The translations under genes were made by a program, and so were the position numbers. The notes under the pieces are model-generated. The model was not told the DNA's origin. It saw only the letters and a list, made by a program, of their open reading frames with translations, and did not search any database. 64,000 bases of DNA from Ophioderma brevispina (taxonomy: Eukaryota > Echinodermata > Ophiuroidea > Amphilepidida > Ophiodermatidae): contig JAMKCH010011839.1 of NCBI GenBank assembly GCA_023653785.1, positions 16,521 through 80,520 on the forward strand. Direction: 5' to 3'. This document shows, piece after piece, positions 33,838-42,800 of this stretch. How positions within the stretch are numbered: the stretch's first letter is position 1; each line of letters starts with the position of its first letter.

Positions 33838-36800
33838 CTAGTATGATTCACAAGAGAATACACCGTCTTGGACATCACAGTAATTAGGTTTTCTGTGCGG
33901 GGTCAAGGCTGCCCTTAAGAACCGCAGATTTGGAAGAGAAAGTTTAATAAGAGTAAATACCACATGTTGCGTTGACCAGCTGCGAATTGCCCAGAATACG
34001 TATACAAAGTCCTGCAAAGATACCGGGTTGATAACAATTCGTAGCATACGCATTCTGCAAGTAAATAATGGGTTATAAAAACAGATTCAACTTTATTTTT
34101 TTGGACCACATGTAAACTCATGAAGCTAAAAATAGGGACGACAACAAAAACCTTTCGTTTAGAAAACTTTGGAACTGCTTCACATCAACAACTGTACATT
34201 TTTAAGATATACCAAAATGTAATATTCGATAGCTAACGTATTAAGATGATTATAAGAGAGCGCATAGAATTTAGTCATTTAACCAAAATTGTAGATCAGC
34301 AAATTGTAGGTATGTAACCACCAGTTCATTCAACCCATCTACCCTGCTGGAGGTTCAAATAATAGTCTATTACAACAATACTCTTTAAATTATTAGATTA
34401 AAAAGAAGCACAAATCTGAATTCTATATTAAAATATTAATCAAATTAATTTATATTTCAATGTTATTTGTTTTAAATTTTAATTAAATTTGAGTTCAACC
34501 CTATTAGAATAATGTTTTAATTCTAAGAATTTATGAGCAACTAACTTAATAATTATACTAATTTACAACAGGGCTCATTGCCATTTCCTTTGTAGAGATG
34601 TGAATTACAAAAGGAAGAAAAGAAGAGCATGCTTGAGAAAGGAAATAACGAAGATTGAATCTCACCTGATTAGAAGACGTCTTGTGGCTCCCAGGTCTTC
34701 TTTTAGCACAAACTGCTACTCCAACGCAGTAAGTTTGTAGATATTCCCTCCAGTCAAGAGGTTTGGAATCCATAAAGAACAACCTAACACAAATTTAGTA
34801 GAGAGTTTGAGAAAAATTGGGGACATCTGAAACCACTTTCCATGCAACTATTCCAGTTTGAAACTTTAAAAAAAATAAAAACTTATTTAGAAAACATGTT
34901 CGGTATGCTCCATTGATATTCCTAAATTAACATGGATTCCTGATGCGCTGTCCATACTAATACAAATTTGCGCCTATGTTTTCATTTACATATACACGAC
35001 ATGCATATATACAACACACACCACACACCACACTCGCATCACACCCGGGGACTCACACTCACACACAAAATACACAAATTGCACGGGGATTGACTTTCAA
35101 TGATACCTGTTTGTCGTTTCTGGGAGGGTTTCATCAGGGGCCTTAGTTTTCATTGTTCCACATCCACTCATGACACGTGAAAATACTCAGCAGTGCATGC
35201 TTTCAGGGATTTGTTCATGGTTTCGTCATTCTAAAAATTATGATGAAAATAAATAGCAGATTTTATTATGAATATCGCTAGGGATTAGCATCAATTGGAT
35301 TTTTTATAATAATTATTCCATGTGATAATATACGATTTAGAGTTATTATATTGCCAACAAATTTTGTCCGAGACATTTTTGTTCGTATCTCACCTATTTG
35401 TTATTTTTTCAAGCCGAAACTACATGATTGTTTTTCTTTGAAGCATTGCGCTCGGTTTAAGACCATTTTGAACAATGGTTACAACACAATGATAGTTCAT
35501 CAATCCGTTTTTCCGAGACACTAGCCCCCCACCAGACGGTGATGAAAATGGTCCAAAAAGCCGGCTCTTTTAGGGTTAAGCCTTTTTATTGACCTTCCTA
35601 GGTGTGTAAAGTTGAGATCAAACCTCTGGCAATTGCGTTGGAAATGCATGATTTGGATGGTGAAAAACACTATCTTTAAACTACATACCTCCCGTCCCAC
35701 ATTACTTCCATTAAGCCAGGCCCGTACGCAAGGGGGGGGGGGGGGGAAAACATATCTGATCAACCCCCCACCCCCCCATCCACAAAAGGGGTTTAAAGGT
35801 CCAACTATTTGTTTGATTTTTTTTTTTTTTAAAGTAGGGGAGAAGAGGAATGCTTCAGTCACTTTAGTCAGTTTTCAGCTATGTTATCTCAGGAAAATCC
35901 AAAGGCAACCAAATAACATTCGAATTATGAAGCTGAGGCGCATCACTGATTTAAATGACAATATCAATACGGCTGGACAGGACGTCGTCTGGTCGTCCAA
36001 ATGCGGGCAGTGGAGTCTCGTAATGCATCTGGATTAGGCTCATGCCTCGCAAACAGTCTGGCCACAATGTGTTGTGGGTTGTTCTCGATTAGTCAATTAT
36101 GATGACATAATCTAATAACATGTTTACCTTGTAGTCACAGTAAATTGCAGTTCAAAATTGAACGAAGGATCCATGCGCCAGACATCTGGTTGTTTTGCGG
36201 AAGTAGGACCCCCAACATCTTGTAATGAGGATACACATGCATCACTGACCCCCGTTTTGCTTCGTGCAACTATGTCGTTCCAGGTTAGCAATGTTCACTA
36301 GGTATTTCCACGTTCGAAATGTATTCATAGACTAAGGGTGTTTTAAAAGCGCAGATCTCAGCATTCAGGGCTATAATATAGTCTAGTATGATTCACAAGA
36401 GAATACACCGTCTTGGACATCACAGTAATTAGGTTTTCTGTGCGGGGTCAAGGCTGCCCTTAAGAACCGCAGATTTGGAAGAGAAAGTTTAATAAGAGTA
36501 AATACCACATGTTGCGTTGACCAGCTGCGAATTGCCCAGAATACGTATACAAAGTCCTGCAAAGATACCGGGTTGATAACAATTCGTAGCATACGCATTC
36601 TGCAAGTAAATAATGGGTTATAAAAACAGATTCAACTTTATTTTTTTGGCACACATGTAAACTCATGAAGCTAAAAAATAGGGCCGACAACAACCCTTTC
36701 GTTTAGAACTTTGGAACGCTTCACATCAACCAAAGTACATTTTTAGCATATACAAATGTTACTACGAGAGCTACGTTACTTAAGATGATTAGAGAGCGGA

Positions 36801-39800
36801 TAGAATTTAGTCATTTTAACCCAATTGGCGATCAGCAATAGTGTAGGATGGAAACACCAGGTATTTCAACCCATCTACCCTGCTGGAGGTTCAAATAATA
36901 GTTATTAAACAATACTCTTTAAATGGTTAAATAAAGAAGCACAAATCGAATTTATATTAAAAATTAATCAATTATATTATATTTCAATGTATTTTGTTTT
37001 TAAAGTTTTATCTAAATTGTGATGTGTATCAACCCCGATTAGGACTAAGGTTTAATATAAGAAATTTATAGGCAACTAACTAATGAATATACTAATTTTA
37101 CACAGGGCTCATTGCCATTTCCTTTGTTAGAGAATGTGGAATTACAAAAGGAGGAAGAAGAATGCGAGAAAGAGACAACGTACGAAGAGTTGAATCTCAC
37201 CTGATTAGAAGACGTCTTGTGGCTCCCAGGTCTTCTTTTAGCCAAACGCTTAACTCCAAGCAAGAAGTTGTAGATATTCACTCCAGTCAAGGAGTTTGGA
37301 ATCCATATAATAAAGAACACTCTAAACACAAATTTAGTAGAGAGTGTGAGAAAAATTGGGACATCTGAACACTTCCATGCAAAACCTAATACAAGTTTGA
37401 AAACTTGAAAAAATCAAAATATTTAGAGAAAAACAGGTTCGGTATGCGCCATGACTATTCTAATATTAACATTGGATTCGTGATGCCGCTTGTCCATACA
37501 ATACAAATTTCGCCTATGTTTTATTTATTTACATATACAGTACAGGCTCTAAAATTTACACACACACACCACACTCACACTCGCCACTCACACCCGGGAC
37601 TCACATCAATACACAACATCAAAATCAGCGGGATTGGACTTCAATGATTACCTGTTTGTCTGTTTCTGGGATGGGTTGTTCACTCCGGGCCTCATAGTTT
37701 TCATTGTTCCACATCCACTCATGACACGTGAAATACTCAGCAAGGGCATGCTTTCAGGATTTGTTCATAGGTTCTCGTCATTCTAAAATTATGATCGAAA
37801 ATAAATAGCAGATTTTATTTGAATATCGCTATGGATTAGCATCAATTGGATTTATATTTCAATGTACAGTGTGAGTCAATAAAAACCCTACATTCAGGAA
37901 AAGAATGTTTTCTCTTCAAAGGTTAAACTTTACTTTTGCTTGAATGTTGCCGTTGTTGTTTACAGGGAGAAACAGCTATCAGAAGATTTTTATTTGTTGT
38001 CTTTCGGACTTTGGTTCAGAAACTACGTCAATTTTGCGGAGAGACCTAAAAATTCTGTTTGCCGATTTTAGCCATATAATGGCTGTGCGGAAAGACTGAC
38101 ACCGACGTATACAATAACGTATTATAAGGTCGCATAGATGCAATTCACACATGCATTTTCAGAGTGAGAGATCAATTTCTTCTCAACAAAAACATATCAG
38201 TTTGATAAACTGTCTATTGTGGATGTGTAACATAACTAAGTAAAATATCTTCATCAAATTAAATTACCAGTGTTCAAATCATAAAGAGTCAGTTATTGGA
38301 AAAATCAACTCCATCTCAAGTCTCGGTTCATGAAAAAAATGCACTGCTCAGAGATTTGTGTTTTGACATCTCAAAGTAATTATTTGGCCCAAATGCAGTA
38401 TACTCAGCTCCTTACATGCGAGAAACTAAAGCTGATTTTCTGTGAATTGAATTCACGCATCAGAATACAAAACCTTCTATGGTTTCACTTGGCTCTCAAG
38501 TTTCGTTTAGGTTAAAACCATGAATCTTGCTGAACCAAGTAAACTGTGGTCTTACCAGCTATCTTGACTTTCCTTATTGGGAAATTGTACCTTTTTTTTT
38601 AAACCAGCCTTTTTTTTAATGTCCGGGGATATTATTTTTATAATCTTTCATTTACTCTCCCTACCTTCTATTGTTAACAATACTTTGGTGTTAAGTGTTT
38701 TTTAATCAAATCCAACTGCTGAAGACCATGTTACTCTATGTAAACGATGCATCTTTTTGGCTCAAAATCGGCCAACCAAGGATTTTACCTCCTCACAAAA
38801 TAGGCATAAACTTCTTTTTCCTCTAAATTCCAAATGACACCACATAACGTTTTCTGAAAGCCTGTTTATTAGATCACCTCTTTATAACCAAAGCGAACAT
38901 ATGAGCAAAAATAATTCTTTAACTATTTTAATTAGTTTTTATCTGAGTAGGGTTTTTATTGACTCCACTTATTTTGTTTAAATTTTAATTCTACAATTTG
39001 ATGTTACAACCCTATTAGAATAATGTTATCAAGAAATTTATAGAGCAACTAACTTAATAATTATACTAATTTTACACAGGGCTCATGTGCCCATTTCCTT
39101 TGTAGAGAATGTTGAATACCAAGGAAGAAGAATGCTGAAGAGACACTACGAAGATATCTCCACCTGATTAGAAGACGTCTTGTGGCTCCCAGGTCTTCTT
39201 TTAGCACAAACCTGCTTAACTCCAACGCAGTAAGTTGTAATATTCCCTCCAGTCAAGAGGTTTTGGAATCCCATACAGAACACCGAACACAAATTTAGTA
39301 GAGAGTTTGAGAAAAATTGGGACATCTGAACACTTTCCATGCAACTAATTCAGTTTTGAAACTTTTAAAAATCAAAATATTTTAGAAAACATGTTCGTTA
39401 TTCTCCATGATCTTCCTAATTAACATTGGATTCCTGATTCCGCTGTCCCATACTAATCCAAATTGCGGCCTATGTTTCTCATTTACTATACACGTAACAT
39501 GCATAATTTCACACCCGGGACTCACACTCACACTACACAAATCCAACAAATTGCACGTGGGAATTGCCTTCACACCTTCCAACGGGTACCCACCTGTTTG
39601 TCCCGTTTCTGGGATGGTTCATCAGGGCCTCATAGTTTTTCATTGTTCCACATCCACTCATGACACGTGAAATACTTCAGCAGTGCAATGCTTTTCAGAT
39701 GTTGTTCATAGGTTTCTCGTCCTTCAAATATGATCGAAAATAAATATCAGATTTTATTATTGAATATCGCCTATGGATTAGCATCAATTTGGATTTATAA

Positions 39801-42800
39801 TAATTATTTCCATGTGATAATAGTACGATTTAGAAGTTAATATATTGCAACAAATTTGTCTAGACATTTTTGTCGTATCTCACCTATTTGTTTATTTTTC
39901 AAAGCCGAAACTACATTATTGTTTTTCTTTGAATCATTGCGCTCGATAAGATCATTTTGAACACTGGTACACATCATTGATAGTTCATCATCCGTTCCGA
40001 GACACTAGCCCCCCCCCCCCCCGGCGGTGAGATGGTCCAAAAGCCTGGCTCTTTTAGGGTTAAGCTTTTTATTTGACCTTCCAGGTGTGTAAAGTGATAT
40101 CAAACCTCTGGCAATTTCTTGAAATTGCATGATTTGGATTTTGAAAACAACCTATCTTTCAACTCCCCCCCTCACATCCCCATTCCTTCCATTAAGCCAG
40201 CCCTAGCAAGGGGGGGGGGGGGGACTACTTGATGATCAACCCCCCCCCCCCCCAATCCCACAAAAGGTAAAAGGTCCACATTTGCTGATTTGTTTCAAAT
40301 AAGGTCAAAATATAGAGAATGTGGACAAGAAAGTCCACTTTTTGTTTTTATTATGGAGGTTAGGTCCACTTTTTTTTTTAATATTTTTAATTTTTTTCGA
40401 AAAAAGTCCACTTTTTGCGAAGTCCTGCACGCCCCTCCCCCCCCCCCCCCCAAGATTGCTGATCTTGATCAAAATGGCATACACATCTATAACGCCCCCA
40501 AAAATGAAAATAAATAAACAATGATGCTTGAATAAAAAATCAATTAAAGCACATTTTAGAAGTACAGATATTCTAGAGAGCCGGTTTCGTTTAAAACAAA
40601 ATACCACTACGCCAAAACAATATTCCCCCGGGGGGTCATTAACAAATGTGCAGGATCCGTATAGAAATCAAAATCAGATGAATTCATAATACATCACATT
40701 GGAAATCAATTTTGAATTTTAAAAAAAGAAAAAACCTAAAAAATTAAAAAAAAAACTCAATTTAATTGCAGGCATTTTTTCATGACTTTTACCATAGCCC
40801 ATGGTATTAATACACTCTACACCGTCTGGTTAATGGTCTATTAGAAATGTCTACAAACTATTGCGTTTTAAAACATTCTCAGGTGCACATGAAGGTGACT
40901 GTCGCCATCACGGCGATAGTAAAATAATTATATTCTGGAACTTGCGGACGTATACACAATCCAATCGTTCGTATCGGCCGCAGTGACTGCAGGAAGAATC
41001 ATTTCGGCCTGTTTGAATATTTCCTTTGCTGGGCTCACTTTTAACTTGTTCCACTTTGGAGATTTCTTTGTTGACTTACCTTGCCCTCTTTCCCACCATT
41101 TTAACGAAGAGATCACAGACCATGAAAGGTAGCTGCAGGGCCAACGAAGTTCAACTACTCAAATAAAAACTGTGGACAAAAGTTTAGTGAGTTGATAACG
41201 ATACTATCATTGATTCACACGAAGCGTCAAAATATTTGAACTTGCAGGAATAGCTTGAAAGTGAAGGATACGTTTATAGGTTTACTCTAAGTATTCGCCT
41301 GAAAAATTACAGAAAAGAAAGAAAACAAAACTGCTCTCAGATAGAAATCTCAATTCAATAACTTGTTACACAGTAAGGTCTGAAACGGAGTAATTATTAA
41401 ACATCGTTTCCTTGTACTATTCGGCTGCTCTTTCAGTACTTCGCACTGCAGGGGTATCTATAGGATAGCATATATATATCTTGTTCACAAGTATGTAGCA
41501 AATCACTGATGTGCCTTAAATGAACATGTAGTTTATGAATGTTTAGTATATCCCTGCATTATTGTGCGCAGACATGACCTAAAACATTCATGACAGTTGG
41601 ACGAAATCGGAAACCACTCATGAAACCTGAATACAGTTGATTGTTATTCTTCCCAAACCGATTTCTTTTTAACATAGTTGCACTAAAAAGTGGACTAAAG
41701 TTAAGGTTTGGAGTGTGGATATCTTTTTCTAAGCTACACAGAACAAGGGCTGAGTCCTAACTTACGTAACAGGATACATCGATTTTTTTCTTGGTATCTC
41801 TTACTCTTTAAGAAGTAAATAGTATTAAATACTGAGTGTATGTACTTATTTTGGTTAAATTTTATATTGTTTGGTTGTTGTTGATGCTCTTGTACGTAAG
41901 ACGTTATTATAAATAGGATTGGTATTCAATTAATTATCTTCGTCCTATTTATTGAATCTACAATTACATAAAACACATTAAGCGATGTTCCTACTGTTGC
42001 TATTACCTCAGTGTGCTAAACAAAATGTGTAATAGCTTACTAGGTATTATGAGCCCATCATGTCATGTTATTGTTTTATCATTATAGCCATCTACTTAAA
42101 GGGCGTGTTCCGATCGTTTTTGGGACCCCCCGATTTACCCGGAAGTATATTCAATTTGGTTATCAGATGAAAGGCCGTATGTTTTTCTCATGTCGTCTGA
42201 AATTTGAGCCATCAAATCACATCTCATTCCCAAGATATAAACAAAAAATCACCGTCTTTAGTGGTTAACATCAATATAGCACAGTATTGAATAGGGCCTT
42301 ACAACAACATTATTGCGTGTACCATCAACACCGGCAAGTGTCGTTTCCACGGTAATGGTTGGGGGGAGGAATGTGCAAGTGCCAGGCTTCATATCAAGTG
42401 AGAACACAATACACATAAATCGGAAACACAACAACCTGTAAAGTAACAACAGTTTTAAGCTGAGTGAAATTCTTGTCAACTGCGTGATAAGATTGTTATC
42501 AAATGCGTGATAAAATTTAAGATCCTCATAGACATGAGTGAACGGTTGGTTGCTGTTTTGTGTACATGGAATTTTTAAAAATCTTTTGATAATTGCGCCA
42601 TTAGAGAGGGAGATTACCGTGGTGTTACGAGCGCAACTAAAAGCATGATCAGGTATGGCATCGAAACTTGCCTCAAATTCTCTAAGAAAAAAAAAACCAG
42701 CATAAAATTGTATTGTATGTTTTATTGGGAAGGCAGATAGTTGCACTTACTGGTTTTCTGGTATATGAAAACGTAGGCGGACATATTGTTGCGCTCTGAA

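Larger units (their letters stand above)
33285..35829. repeat. 2.5-kb tandem duplication, unit 1
   Basis: A unit of 2,545 bp carrying FAR-like exons A1, B1 and C1 (minus strand) and the introns between them. Its first 820 bp (33285-34104) are identical to 35830-36649. The rest aligns to units 2 and 3 with frequent small indels. Confidence 0.9.
35830..37852. repeat. 2.5-kb tandem duplication, unit 2 (truncated at its upstream end)
   Basis: Starts AAAGTAGGGGAGAAG exactly like unit 1 and carries exons A2, B2 and C2. It stops near 37852 inside the intron beyond exon A, where the sequence jumps to the position equivalent to about 34443 of unit 1, the start of unit 3. Confidence 0.9.
37853..40290. 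repeat. 2.5-kb tandem duplication, unit 3 (partial, with a TIR insertion)
   Basis: Equivalent to about 34443-35820 of unit 1. It contains exons A3 and B3 but not C. It is interrupted at 37867-38969 by a TIR element. Its right part retains the G- and C-run segment (about 40211-40252) also found at 35733-35775. Confidence 0.85.

Noticed and set aside
42258..42746. 162-codon minus-strand ORF as a separate gene
   Set aside because: It reads through a FAR exon (42629-42681) in a different frame and across splice-like sites; the FAR reading is better supported.
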